A stretch of DNA of 64,000 nt. Source: Thalassobaculum litoreum DSM 18839 (GTDB lineage: Bacteria > Pseudomonadota > Alphaproteobacteria > Thalassobaculales > Thalassobaculaceae). Positions 35,046 to 45,947 of the stretch are shown in pieces. Position numbers and translations under genes: made by a program. Under the pieces are notes generated by a model that saw nothing but the letters and a program-made list of their open reading frames with translations, was not told where the DNA came from and ran no database searches. The stretch covers positions 310,557 through 374,556 of the forward strand of contig NZ_FNBW01000001.1 in assembly GCF_900102465.1 (NCBI RefSeq), in the 5' to 3' direction. The first letter of the stretch is position 1, and the number at the start of each line of letters is the position of its first letter.

Positions 35046-35144
35046 AGCACAATCGCTTCGATCTTAACCGATCGTGCTCTAATTGGTTGAAGATAGAGCA
35101 AATTCACAAGATCAGATGCTTCCATCCGATCTTGATTTGCTCTA
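35043..35144. repeat. Twin-hairpin palindromic element after trkA
   Basis: Two imperfect hairpins share the end TAGAGCA. The first pairs TAGAGCAC (35043-35050) with GTGCTCTA (35074-35081) and includes the trkA stop codon. The second pairs TAGAGCAAAT (35094-35103) with ATTTGCTCTA (35135-35144), with inner arms AAGATC and GATCTT. Similar palindromes that start with TCTAGAGCA are common in intergenic DNA of alphaproteobacteria. It may also terminate trkA transcription. Confidence 0.75.
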
Positions 35145-35195
35145 GATACCCCTTAAGTCCGTCCTGTCTCCCATCCCTGCCCAGCCGGAGGTCCC

Positions 35196-36059
35196 ATGTC
35201 CCGGATCGCCTATGTGAACGGCCGTTTCCTTCCCCATTCCCATGCCGAGGTCCATGTCGAGGACCGCGGCTACCAGTTTGCCGACGGCGTCTACGAGGTG
35301 GTTCTCGTGCAGAACGGCGTGATGGTCGACGAGATGCCGCATCTCGACCGGCTGGACCGCTCGCTGGACGAGCTGCGCATCGCCCATCCGATGAGCCGCG
35401 GCGCCCTGCGCTCGGTGATGCGCGAGCTGGTGCGCCTGAACCGGATCCGCAACGGGCTGGTCTACATGCAGGTCACCCGGGGCGTCGCCAAGCGCGACCA
35501 TCCGTTCCCGAAGAATGCCAAGCCGAGCATCGTGCTGACCGCCAAGCGGATCAGCATGCCGAGCCAGGAGACGGTGGAGAACGGCGTCAAGGTCATCACG
35601 ATCCGGGATATCCGCTGGGAACGCTGCGATATCAAGTCCGTATCGCTTCTTCCTAACATTCTGGGTAAGCAGGAGGCGCGGGAAAACGGCGCCTTCGAGG
35701 CCTGGCAGGTGGACGCGGATGGCAACGTCACCGAGGGCACGTCGAGCAATGCCTGGATCGTCACCCAGGACGGCGAGCTGGTCACCCGGCCGGCGACCAA
35801 CGACATCCTGAACGGCATCACCCGGCTGTCGATCCTGAAGCTGGCCGAGCGCCAGGGCCTGAAATACGTCGAGCGGGCGTTCTCGGTGGACGAGGCCAAG
35901 AAGGCGCGCGAGGCCTTCGCGTCATCGGCGACCGCCTTCGTCACCCCGGTCACCCAGATCGACGACGTGGTCATCGGCAACGGCAAGGCCGGCACCCTGT
36001 CGCGCGGCCTGCGCGACAGCTACATGGAATACGCCGCCGGGGAAGGGGCCACCGCGTGA
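35196..36059 (+). CDS. dat: Class IV aminotransferase, D-amino-acid aminotransferase-like
   Basis: PLP enzyme of the branched-chain/D-amino-acid aminotransferase fold. 287 aa. RIAYVNGRFLPHSHAEVHVE and DRGYQFADGVYEVVLV are typical of D-amino-acid aminotransferases; the PLP Lys lies in SVSLLPNILGKQEA, and EGTSSNAWIV binds the phosphate. D-alanine transamination is the expected activity; the substrate is not proven. Its stop overlaps the HAD gene start, so they are coupled. This trkA-dat-HAD-hfq-hflX order is conserved in related bacteria. Confidence 0.9.
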   Translation: MSRIAYVNGRFLPHSHAEVHVEDRGYQFADGVYEVVLVQNGVMVDEMPHLDRLDRSLDELRIAHPMSRGALRSVMRELVRLNRIRNGLVYMQVTRGVAKRDHPFPKNAKPSIVLTAKRISMPSQETVENGVKVITIRDIRWERCDIKSVSLLPNILGKQEARENGAFEAWQVDADGNVTEGTSSNAWIVTQDGELVTRPATNDILNGITRLSILKLAERQGLKYVERAFSVDEAKKAREAFASSATAFVTPVTQIDDVVIGNGKAGTLSRGLRDSYMEYAAGEGATA

Positions 36060-36709
36060 AGCGACTGCCGCGTCCCGACGCGGTCCTGTTCGACTGGGAC
36101 TCCACCCTGGTGGACAACTGGGGTGGCATCACCCGCGCGCTGTCCGCCACCTTCACCGAGTACGGCCTGGACCCCTGGGACGAGCTGCAGGTGCGGGCCA
36201 ACGCCAAGCTCTCGATGCGCGACAGCTTTCCCAAGCTGTTCGGCGAGCGCTGGGAGGATGCGTCGAAGAAGTTCTACGAGAGCTTCGCCTCGGTCCATCT
36301 GGAGACCCTGCGGCCGCTGCCCGGCGCGGTCGAGCTGCTCGACGCCCTGGCCGCCGAGGGCATCCCCATGGGCGTGGTCAGCAACAAGTCGGGGACCTAC
36401 CTGCGCCTGGAGACGGCGCATCTCGGCTGGGACAGGTATTTCCACCGGATCCTCGGCTCGCACGACGCGCCGAAGGACAAGCCGGCGGCCGATCCGATTC
36501 ACATGGCGTTGGAGGGCACAGGCGTCGCGGCCGGTCCCAGCGTGTGGTTCGTGGGCGACAGCGCGGTCGATCTCGCCAGCGCGCATGCCGCCGGATGCGT
36601 GCCGGTGCTGGTGCATCCGGAGGTTCCGCACCCCGAGGATCTGAGCGACTGTCCGCCCGCAATGCAGCTTTTTGACTGTTATGGGCTTCTTGGCGCGCTA
36701 CGCGGTTGA
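36056..36709 (+). CDS. HAD-family phosphatase, phosphoglycolate-phosphatase-like
   Basis: 217-aa hydrolase with the Asp nucleophile in VLFDWDSTLVDNW, the Thr/Ser of motif II in GVVSNKSGTYLR, and motif IV in WFVGDSAVDLASAHAAGC. A helical cap sits between about 20 and 85, as in subclass I HADs. The start is a GTG overlapping the aminotransferase stop (GTGA). The natural substrate is not known; small phosphate esters are likely. Confidence 0.88.
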   Translation: MKRLPRPDAVLFDWDSTLVDNWGGITRALSATFTEYGLDPWDELQVRANAKLSMRDSFPKLFGERWEDASKKFYESFASVHLETLRPLPGAVELLDALAAEGIPMGVVSNKSGTYLRLETAHLGWDRYFHRILGSHDAPKDKPAADPIHMALEGTGVAAGPSVWFVGDSAVDLASAHAAGCVPVLVHPEVPHPEDLSDCPPAMQLFDCYGLLGALRG

Positions 36710-36815
36710 GTCGCAACGATTTCACGGTATATCTTTGCAACTGATCTCGCATCTGCGAAAGAGGTGGTGCCACCGCCCGCGCGGACGAGCCGATTGAGGA
36801 GCGAAGGAAAAAACC

Positions 36816-37067
36816 ATGGCCGCAGAAAAGAGCCAGAGCGTCCAAGATGTCTTTCTCAACAAGATCCGTAAGGACAAGACGCCCGTCACCGTGTTCCTCG
36901 TGAACGGTGTCAAACTCCAGGGTATCGTCACGTGGTTCGACAATTTCTGTCTGCTGCTGCGCCGCGACGCCCATTCCCAGCTCGTCTACAAGCACGCGGT
37001 GTCGACCATCATGCCGCAGCATCCGGTCAGCCTGTTCGAGCCCGGCGAGGACAGCGGCGACAGCTGA
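36816..37067 (+). CDS. hfq: RNA chaperone Hfq
   Basis: Hexameric Sm-like protein that pairs small RNAs with mRNAs. 83 aa, compact. The N-terminal helix [20 protein letters not shown], the Sm1 segment [20 protein letters not shown] and Sm2 [10 protein letters not shown], with the central-pore YKH, are all intact; the C-terminal tail is short and acidic. GAGGAGCGAAGGA precedes the ATG. Confidence 0.98.
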   Translation: MAAEKSQSVQDVFLNKIRKDKTPVTVFLVNGVKLQGIVTWFDNFCLLLRRDAHSQLVYKHAVSTIMPQHPVSLFEPGEDSGDS

Positions 37068-37100
37068 CCGGCATGACCCGGTACGGGTCAGAACGGTCCT

Positions 37101-37135
37101 CGCGTCGTCCCGGACTTGATCCGGGGCTCGGTCAT
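37101..37135. repeat. Partial REP-like element
   Basis: Fragment reading CGTCCCGGACTTGATCCGGGG, the core of the REP-like family without the distal GATGACG arm. It lies in the 171-base hfq-hflX gap and the intact small hairpin may act as an attenuator between them. Confidence 0.6.
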
Positions 37136-37238
37136 CCACATGTTGGAGCGCTGGATGGGACTCCCACGCGCTCCAGCACACGGCTGATCTTGGCCCCGCC
37201 ACAGAACCGGGGAAAGAGTGAGGTGAGGTGGGCCCCGC

Positions 37239-38561
<1,323 letters not shown>

Positions 38562-38571
38562 GGCCGAACGG

Positions 38572-38600
38572 TTGACAGAAATAGGTTAAGTCGCCATACC
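38572..38600 (+). promoter_or_regulatory. groESL promoter (sigma70-type -35/-10)
   Basis: TTGACA (38572-38577), a 17-base spacer and CATACC (38595-38600). The -35 is perfect and the -10 is weak. The CIRCE operator begins two bases downstream, so bound HrcA would block the polymerase. It lies just after hflX. Confidence 0.75.
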
Positions 38601-38601
38601 C

Positions 38602-38628
38602 CTGGCACTCATTCACGGCGAGTGCTAA
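38602..38628 (+). promoter_or_regulatory. CIRCE element, HrcA operator
   Basis: CTGGCACTC, nine-base spacer, GAGTGCTAA: the inverted repeat known as CIRCE (consensus TTAGCACTC-N9-GAGTGCTAA) with two changes in the left arm. It predicts repression of groESL by HrcA at normal temperature. hrcA itself is not in the window. Confidence 0.95.
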
Positions 38629-38667
38629 CACCCGCCGTTTTCATTGCCGAGCCATGGAGGAAGCCCC

Positions 38668-38955
38668 ATGAAATTCCGTCCGCTGCATGACCGCGTTGTC
38701 GTTGAGCCGCTGGTGAGTGACACCAAGACCGCCGGCGGGATCATCATTCCCGACACGGCCAAGGAAAAGCCGATGCAGGGCAAGGTCGTGGCCGTCGGCG
38801 CCGGTGCGCGCGACGAGTCCGGCAAGGTCGTGTCGCTCGACGTGAAGAAGGGCGACACCGTCCTGTACGGCAAGTGGTCCGGCACCGAGGTGAAGATCGA
38901 CGGCAAGGACGTACTGATCATGAAGGAGTCGGACATCATGGGTGTGGTTGGCTGA
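38668..38955 (+). CDS. groES: Co-chaperonin GroES
   Basis: Heptameric lid of the GroEL chamber. ATG at 38668 with GGAGGAAG upstream gives 95 aa starting [15 protein letters not shown]; an in-frame start at 38644 adds eight residues and is not needed. The mobile loop is [19 protein letters not shown]. The protein ends with [15 protein letters not shown]. Its operon partner groEL follows after 92 bases. Confidence 0.98.
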   Translation: MKFRPLHDRVVVEPLVSDTKTAGGIIIPDTAKEKPMQGKVVAVGAGARDESGKVVSLDVKKGDTVLYGKWSGTEVKIDGKDVLIMKESDIMGVVG

Positions 38956-39044
38956 ACCGGCTGCGGCTGAACAGGCTGCGGCCGATCCGCCGCGTCCGAC
39001 CCGACCGACCCTGCCGCCAACCGGCAAACGAACTACGGAGATAG

Positions 39045-40712
<1,668 letters not shown>

Positions 40713-40734
40713 GCCAGCCGCACTCGTGTTAGGG

Positions 40735-40768
40735 AAGGGCCGGGCCGTGTGTCCGGCCCTTTCTCGTT
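40735..40768 (+). terminator. Intrinsic terminator of groESL
   Basis: Stem AAGGGCCGG (40735-40743) and CCGGCCCTT (40753-40761), nine-base loop, then TCTCGTT. The T tract is short, but the position, 22 bases after the groEL stop, fits a Rho-independent end. Confidence 0.8.
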
Positions 40769-40787
40769 CCTACGGAGCTAATCGCCG

Positions 40788-41624
40788 ATGACATCCGTCG
40801 ACCTCGACCGGCTGGCCGCCACCCTTACCGAGGTGGCCGAGGCGGAGATCCTGCCGCGCTGGCGCAACCTGGACGACGGCGACATCCGCGAGAAGACCGG
40901 TCCGACCGACCTGGTCACCGTCGCCGACGAGGCGGCCGAGCGCCGGCTGGTCGAGCTGCTGCCGGATCTCTATCCCGGCTCGGTCGTGATCGGCGAGGAG
41001 TCGGTGGAGCGGGACCGCTCGCTGCTGGGGCTGATCGACGGCGACGCGCCGGTGTGGATCGTCGATCCGGTCGACGGCACCAAGAACTTCGCCGAGGGCA
41101 AGGACCGCTTCTGCGTCATGGTGGCGCTCACCCATCGCGGCGAGATCCTCGCGTCGGCCATCAACCAGCCGGTGGAGAAGCGCACCGCCGTCGCCGCCAA
41201 GGGCGAGGGCGCCTGGATGCTGAGCGAGGCCGGACGCGAGCGCCTGCGCGTGGCCCCGGCGGCCGGGATCGACGCGATGGAGGGCTCCTTCAACTTCCGC
41301 TTCTTCCCCGAGGAGGTGCGTCCGGGCATCCGCGAACGCGCCAACGTGGTGCTCGGCGACCGGCACCACCGCCGCGGCTGTGCCGGCTACGACTACATCC
41401 AGCTCGCCACCGGCCGCTGGCACTATGCGGTGTACTGGAAGAAGATGCCCTGGGACCACGCCCCGGGTCTGCTGATCCACGGCGAGGCGGGCGGCTATTC
41501 CGCCTGCGTCGACGGCACCCCGTACCGGCCGGGGCAGCTCGGCGGCGGCATCATCGCCGCGGCCGACGAGGCCGGGTGGCGGGCGCTGCGGGATCAGGTG
41601 GTGGGGCCGGTTCCGACGGTGTGA
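40788..41624 (+). CDS. Inositol-monophosphatase-family phosphatase
   Basis: Mg2+-dependent sugar- or alcohol-phosphate phosphatase, 278 aa. The metal ligands are the Glu in VIGEESVE, the cluster IVDPVDGTKNFAEG, and the distal Asp in PWDHAPGLLIHGEAGG. Members act on inositol phosphate, histidinol phosphate (HisN) or 3'-phosphoadenosine phosphate; I cannot pick one. Separate unit after the groEL terminator. Confidence 0.88.
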   Translation: MTSVDLDRLAATLTEVAEAEILPRWRNLDDGDIREKTGPTDLVTVADEAAERRLVELLPDLYPGSVVIGEESVERDRSLLGLIDGDAPVWIVDPVDGTKNFAEGKDRFCVMVALTHRGEILASAINQPVEKRTAVAAKGEGAWMLSEAGRERLRVAPAAGIDAMEGSFNFRFFPEEVRPGIRERANVVLGDRHHRRGCAGYDYIQLATGRWHYAVYWKKMPWDHAPGLLIHGEAGGYSACVDGTPYRPGQLGGGIIAAADEAGWRALRDQVVGPVPTV

Positions 41625-41642
41625 GCGCGCGATCCTTCTCAC

Positions 41643-41736
41643 CGTCATCCTGTCCCGATACAGATCGGGGTCGTTTCGGACCGCTCATTACTTCTCCAAC
41701 TATCGTCATCCCGAACTCGTTTCGGGACCTCCCAGG
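41643..41736. repeat. Two REP-like units
   Basis: CGTCATCCTGTCCCGATACAG...CGGGG and, from 41704, CGTCATCCCGAACTCGTTTCG with matching CGGGA. They are degenerate members of the palindrome family, lying between convergent genes. Confidence 0.65.
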
Positions 41737-41785
41737 CGTTGGGGCAGCATGAGCCCCCGGAGATGATCCGAGCCGTGCCGAAGCC

Positions 41786-42277
41786 TCAGTCGCTGGGCGG
41801 CGGCGGGCCCTTGTGCCGGTCGGCCCAGGCGCGGGCGCGCTCGGCGAAGGCGTGGCGCTGTTCCGGGGTCATCGAGGTCACCACGTCGGTGATCGCCGCG
41901 TGCACCGCCGTCTCCATCCGGTCCCTGGCCGCCCGCATCCGGCCCAGTGCCGCCTCGTAATCGGCGCGCACGAACGGATCGGCCGACAGCGTGTCGGCGA
42001 CGGCGCTGCGCGCCGCGTCGGCGTCCCGGCGCAGCGGGTCGATGGTCGCCTCGTGCCGCTGCCAGACCGTGCGCACCGTGTCGATCCCGTCCTCGCCGAC
42101 CATGCGGCGCAGCCAGCGCGGGCCCGGCCCGTCCGGCGGCGGGCCGGCGAAATGGCCCGGACCGCCCCGCCCGCCCCAGCCGTGATCGACCCAGCGGCCG
42201 ATGGCGAGGCCGCCGATGAACAGGTTCACGCCCAGGGAAGCGAGGAGGAGGAGGATCAGCCAGCGGGTGCGTGTCAT
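41786..42277 (-). CDS. Periplasmic metal-sensor-like protein (Metal_resist/CnrX-ZraP type)
   Basis: 163 aa. One N-terminal membrane or signal segment (LILLLLASLGVNLFIGGLAI) precedes a Gly/Pro/His-rich stretch and a long helical hairpin (about 65-150) ending in MTPEQRHAFAERARAWADRH, as in the CnrX/ZraP family. The region with GWGGRGGPGHFAG may bind metal. It is the last gene of EF-hand / sigma / anti-sigma / this protein, all on the minus strand, so it may report metal or envelope stress to the sigma factor. Confidence 0.75.
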   Translation of the reverse strand: MTRTRWLILLLLASLGVNLFIGGLAIGRWVDHGWGGRGGPGHFAGPPPDGPGPRWLRRMVGEDGIDTVRTVWQRHEATIDPLRRDADAARSAVADTLSADPFVRADYEAALGRMRAARDRMETAVHAAITDVVTSMTPEQRHAFAERARAWADRHKGPPPPSD

Positions 42278-42333
42278 GTCGGATCTCGGTTCAGGTCAGG
42301 CTTGCAGGGGTCGGGCATAGGATCGGGCAAGGG

Positions 42334-42804
42334 TCAGAACGTGTCCTGGGTGGCGAAGCCCACCGCCGAGGCGGCGGCCAGGGAATAGGTGTCGGTATCG
42401 CCGGTCGCCTGGGCCACGACCGCCGTCGTCGTGCTCTGGAAGCCGGGCAGGGGCAGCTCGGGGTTGGCCGCACCGATGACGATGCCGAGCACGGCGGCGG
42501 CGGCGAGGCCGGCGGCCGGGCGCCACAGGCCAACCCAGCCGGCGATCAGCGCCAACAGCGGGTTGCCGCGCTCCGGAATGTCCTTCAGCGCCACGCGCAG
42601 GGCGGGGTTCGGTTGCGGCACCGGCAGGGCGTCGAGCATCATGTCCAAGTGGCGCGCCTCGTCGGCGGCGCGGGCCAGATCCCGGTCGCCGGACAACAGC
42701 GCCACCGCTGCCTCGCGCTCGGCATCCGGCCAGCGGGCGGGATCGCCGCCATAGGCCTCCACCAGCGCCAGGACCCGGGCCTTGGTGATGTTGCTCTGTG
42801 TCAT
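42334..42804 (-). CDS. Putative anti-sigma factor
   Basis: 156-aa protein with a helical N-terminal cytoplasmic part (VLALVEAYGGDPARWPDAER), a membrane helix around residues 92-111 (AAGLAAAAVLGIVIG) and a short periplasmic tail. Its ATG overlaps the stop of the ECF sigma gene (ATGA), the usual arrangement for a sigma/anti-sigma pair. No zinc-binding HxxxCxxC motif is seen, so it is not a ZAS-type factor. The call rests on context. Confidence 0.6.
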   Translation of the reverse strand: MTQSNITKARVLALVEAYGGDPARWPDAEREAAVALLSGDRDLARAADEARHLDMMLDALPVPQPNPALRVALKDIPERGNPLLALIAGWVGLWRPAAGLAAAAVLGIVIGAANPELPLPGFQSTTTAVVAQATGDTDTYSLAAASAVGFATQDTF

Positions 42805-43373
42805 CGGACTTCTCCCAACAATTCGGCGCGCTGATCGGCGAGGGCCTGGCGCAACGTCCGGCGACCCCGGGCCAGCAGGGATTCCAGCGCCTCGACCGAG
42901 ATGTCGAGGGCGGCGGAGGCGTCGGCCCCGGAGAGGCCTTCGTAATGTACCAGCACGATGGCGGCGCGCTGGCGTTCGGGCAGGGCGTCCAGGGCGGTAC
43001 GCACCTTGTCGGCGGTCGCCGCGTCGTGGAGCCCGCGATCAGGGGCGGGGCCGCTGTCGATCAGGGTGACATCCTCCGGATCCACGGTCGGCTTGAGGCG
43101 GCGCAGCCGATCCAGCGCGGCGTTGCGGGCGACCCGGTAGAGCCAGGTGGAGACCCGCGCCTGGGGCGTCCAGTCGCCGGCCTTGCGCCAGAGAGAGAGA
43201 TAGGTGTCCTGCACCACGTCCTCCGCGGTCGCCCGGTCGCCCAGCATGCGCTGGGCAAAGCCGAGCAGACGGTCCGCATGGCGGTCCACCAGCAGGCGGA
43301 AGGCGGCCGAATCGCCGTCGGCGACCCGCGGCATGAGCGCCGCATCCGGGTCCTCCTGGCTTCGATCCGTCAA
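42801..43373 (-). CDS. ECF-type RNA polymerase sigma factor
   Basis: 190 aa with sigma region 2 (FRLLVDRHADRLLGFAQRML, the -10-binding DVVQDTYLSLWRKA and VSTWLYRVARNAALDRLRR) and sigma region 4 (LDALPERQRAAIVLVHYEGL, SGADASAALDISVEALESLL). A long linker (KPTVDPEDVTLIDSGPAPD) lies between them. Likely held inactive by the next gene. Target genes are unknown. Confidence 0.92.
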   Translation of the reverse strand: MTDRSQEDPDAALMPRVADGDSAAFRLLVDRHADRLLGFAQRMLGDRATAEDVVQDTYLSLWRKAGDWTPQARVSTWLYRVARNAALDRLRRLKPTVDPEDVTLIDSGPAPDRGLHDAATADKVRTALDALPERQRAAIVLVHYEGLSGADASAALDISVEALESLLARGRRTLRQALADQRAELLGEVR

Positions 43374-43414
43374 GCTGCCGCCTCCCGTGCTGGCTCCAGG
43401 TCCGTACGCCGACC

Positions 43415-43867
43415 TTAGTGCTTCGGGCCGTGATGGCCCTTGGCCGCCTTCATCTCCTCGAGCGAGACGGCGCCGTCGCCGTCGGTGTCGAGCTTCATCA
43501 TCCGCTCGCCGCGCATCGGCATCTCCTCGGCGCTGAGCTGACCGTCGCCGTCCTTGTCGAGCTTGGCGATCATACGCCCGAACCGCTCCTGGCGCTGCTC
43601 GGCGCGCGCGGCGTCCATCTCCTCCAGGCTGAGCTTGCCGTCGCCATTGGCGTCGGCGGCGGCGAAGCGGGCGGCGTGGAAGGACTCGATCTCGGCGGCG
43701 GTGATCTTACCGTCCTTGTCGGCGTCCATCTGCTGGAAGCGCATCTCCATGTACTCGGCGCGCTTGCCGTCCTTGGGGCCGTCGCCATGGGCGATGGCAA
43801 GCGAGGGGACGATCACCGCCGTGCCGAGAGCGGCGGCGAGGGCGAGGGCCTTGATCCGGGTGGTCAT
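43415..43867 (-). CDS. Exported EF-hand calcium-binding protein
   Basis: 150 aa with an N-terminal signal peptide (KALALAAALGTAVIVPSLAIA) and four canonical 12-residue EF loops: DADKDGKITAAE, DANGDGKLSLEE, DKDGDGQLSAEE and DTDGDGAVSLEE. The mature protein is therefore a periplasmic or secreted Ca2+ binder; the ending KGHHGPKH could bind another metal. It is upstream of the ECF sigma gene by 41 bases, so it may be part of the same operon. Confidence 0.9.
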   Translation of the reverse strand: MTTRIKALALAAALGTAVIVPSLAIAHGDGPKDGKRAEYMEMRFQQMDADKDGKITAAEIESFHAARFAAADANGDGKLSLEEMDAARAEQRQERFGRMIAKLDKDGDGQLSAEEMPMRGERMMKLDTDGDGAVSLEEMKAAKGHHGPKH

Positions 43868-44037
43868 CTTCGATGTCTCCGTGAGGGGGCTGATTTGGGG
43901 ATCAGGTGGCCACCTGTACTTCCCTCAACGGGGTCTGCCGGTAATTCCGTCGCACAGTGTTTACAGGCCTTTGACGGCCCGCCGCGAACCGCTACCGTAG
44001 CGCGCGAAAACGAGAAGCCGGTCAGACGGAGGAAACC

Positions 44038-44973
44038 ATGGCGGCGAAGCAGAACAAGGTGATCATCACGTGTGCGGTGACCGGGTCGATCCACACCCCG
44101 AGCATGAGCCCGCACCTGCCGATTACCGCCGACGAGGTCGCCCAGCAGGCCATCGACGCGGCCGAGGCCGGCGCCTCCATCCTGCACCTGCACGCCCGCA
44201 ATCCCGACGGCAGCCCGACCCCGGACCCCAAGGCGTTCATGGAGTTCCTGCCGCGCATCAAGCAGAACTCCGACGCGGTGGTGAACATCACCACCGGCGG
44301 CGGTCACGGCATGTCCCTGGAGGAGCGTCTGGCGGCGGCCGTGGCGGCCAGCCCGGAGATGACCTCGCTGAACATGGGCTCGATGAATTTCGGCCTGTTC
44401 CCGATCCTGGATAAGATGAAGGACTTCCAGCACGAGTGGGAGCCGAAGTTCCTGGAGAACAGCCGCGACTTCATTTTCCGGAACACCTTCAAGGATATCG
44501 AGTACGTCCTTAAGGAGCTGGGCGAAGGTCACGGCGTGAAGTTCGAGTACGAGTGCTACGATGTCGGCCACCTGTACAACCTGGCCCACTTCCTCGACCG
44601 CGGCCTGGTGAAGCCGCCGCTCTTCGTGCAGACGATCTTCGGCATCCTGGGCGGTATCGGCGCCGATCCGGAGAACCTGATGTTCATGAAGCGCACCGCC
44701 GACAAGCTGTTCGGCGACCAGTACAACTGGTCGGTCCTGGCGGCCGGGCGTCACCAGATGAACTTCACCACCATGGCGGCGATCAACGGCGGCAACGTCC
44801 GCGTCGGCCTGGAGGACAGCCTGTTCATCGGCAAGGGCAAGATGGCCAAGTCGAACGCCGAGCAGGTCGCCAAGATCCGCCGCATCATCGAGGAGTTGAG
44901 CCTCGAAGTCGCCTCCCCGACGGAAGCCCGCGAGATGCTGGCGCTCAAGGGCGGCGACATGGTGAACTTCTGA
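44038..44973 (+). CDS. Beta-keto acid cleavage enzyme (BKACE family)
   Basis: 311-aa TIM-barrel enzyme that condenses a beta-keto acid with acetyl-CoA to give acetoacetate and a new CoA ester; the founding member acts in lysine fermentation. VIITCAVTGSIHTPSMSPHL, the Zn-binding HxH in SILHLHARNPDGSP, NITTGGGHGMSLEER and NVRVGLEDSLFIGKG are family features. The true substrate cannot be read from the sequence. Gap of 14 bases to the following dehydrogenase-like gene suggests one pathway. Confidence 0.92.
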   Translation: MAAKQNKVIITCAVTGSIHTPSMSPHLPITADEVAQQAIDAAEAGASILHLHARNPDGSPTPDPKAFMEFLPRIKQNSDAVVNITTGGGHGMSLEERLAAAVAASPEMTSLNMGSMNFGLFPILDKMKDFQHEWEPKFLENSRDFIFRNTFKDIEYVLKELGEGHGVKFEYECYDVGHLYNLAHFLDRGLVKPPLFVQTIFGILGGIGADPENLMFMKRTADKLFGDQYNWSVLAAGRHQMNFTTMAAINGGNVRVGLEDSLFIGKGKMAKSNAEQVAKIRRIIEELSLEVASPTEAREMLALKGGDMVNF

Positions 44974-44987
44974 TCGGCTGAGCGCGG

Positions 44988-45803
44988 ATGCCGACCCTCG
45001 ACATCACGGGCAAGACGGCCGTCTACGGCATTCTTGCCCACCCCACCGACCATGTGCGCGCGCCGCAGGTGTTCAACGCGGCCTATGAGGCGGCGGGGAT
45101 CGACGCGGTGCTGGTGCCGCTCGACGTCACGCCGGAGAACCTGGCCACCGTCGTCGAAGCGCTCAAGGTCACCCGCAACTTCCACGGCCTGACGGTCACG
45201 GTGCCGCACAAGGTGGCGATGGCCGATCTGTGCGACGAACTCGCCCCCGGCGGCGAGCGGGTCGGCTCGGTCAACGCCATCCGCTTCACCGAGGACGGCC
45301 GCATGCTGGGCGACAACTTCGACGGCAAGGGCTACGTCACCGGGATGCGGAAGGCCGGCTTCGACTTCGCCGGCAAGAAGGTCCTGCAGCTCGGCGCCGG
45401 CGGGGCGGGGATGTCGATCGCCTTTTCCGTCGCCGAGGCCGGGGCGGCGGAGATCGTCCTCGCCAACCGCACCGTGGCCAAGGCGGAGGCCCTGGGCCAG
45501 CGGGTGCAGGCGGCCTTCCCGGGCACGTCGGTCTCCGGCGTGGCGGCGGATGCGGATCCGGCGGGCTACGACGTGGTGATCAACACCACCTCGCTCGGCC
45601 TGCACGACGGCGACGCGCTGCCGGTCGATGTGGACAGGCTGTCGGCCGGCACGGCGGTCAGCGAGATCATCATGACCCCGGTTCATACCGAACTGCTGAA
45701 ACGCGCGGAGGCCAAGGGCCATCCGATCTATTTCGGCAAGCCGATGCTGGACGAGCAGATCAAGCTGATCGGCGCCTTCATGGGCTGTCCGCTGCCGGAT
45801 TGA
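44988..45803 (+). CDS. Shikimate-dehydrogenase-like oxidoreductase, atypical substrate site
   Basis: 271 aa, two-domain fold of the AroE/YdiB family. The NADP-binding motif is LQLGAGGAGMSIAFSVAEAG with NRTVAK after it; GLTVTVPHKVAM holds the catalytic Lys, and NFDGKGY the Asp. However the usual Ser-x-Ser substrate segment (HSLSP) is replaced by HPTDHVRAPQVFN, so the shikimate carboxylate contact is gone. A biosynthetic AroE role is unlikely; a catabolic role beside the BKACE gene is an inference. Confidence 0.8.
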   Translation: MPTLDITGKTAVYGILAHPTDHVRAPQVFNAAYEAAGIDAVLVPLDVTPENLATVVEALKVTRNFHGLTVTVPHKVAMADLCDELAPGGERVGSVNAIRFTEDGRMLGDNFDGKGYVTGMRKAGFDFAGKKVLQLGAGGAGMSIAFSVAEAGAAEIVLANRTVAKAEALGQRVQAAFPGTSVSGVAADADPAGYDVVINTTSLGLHDGDALPVDVDRLSAGTAVSEIIMTPVHTELLKRAEAKGHPIYFGKPMLDEQIKLIGAFMGCPLPD

Positions 45804-45947
45804 GGGCAGTTGAGCCGGCGCGAGTGGACAGGGAAGTATGTTGGAGATTATCTCCGCTCAATAAATAATGGAGAAGTTTGTATAAAAGCAAAAAAAATAG
45901 CGTGGATTTTCAGTAGCTTTCCAATGCATAGCGCTAAGTGGTAATGG

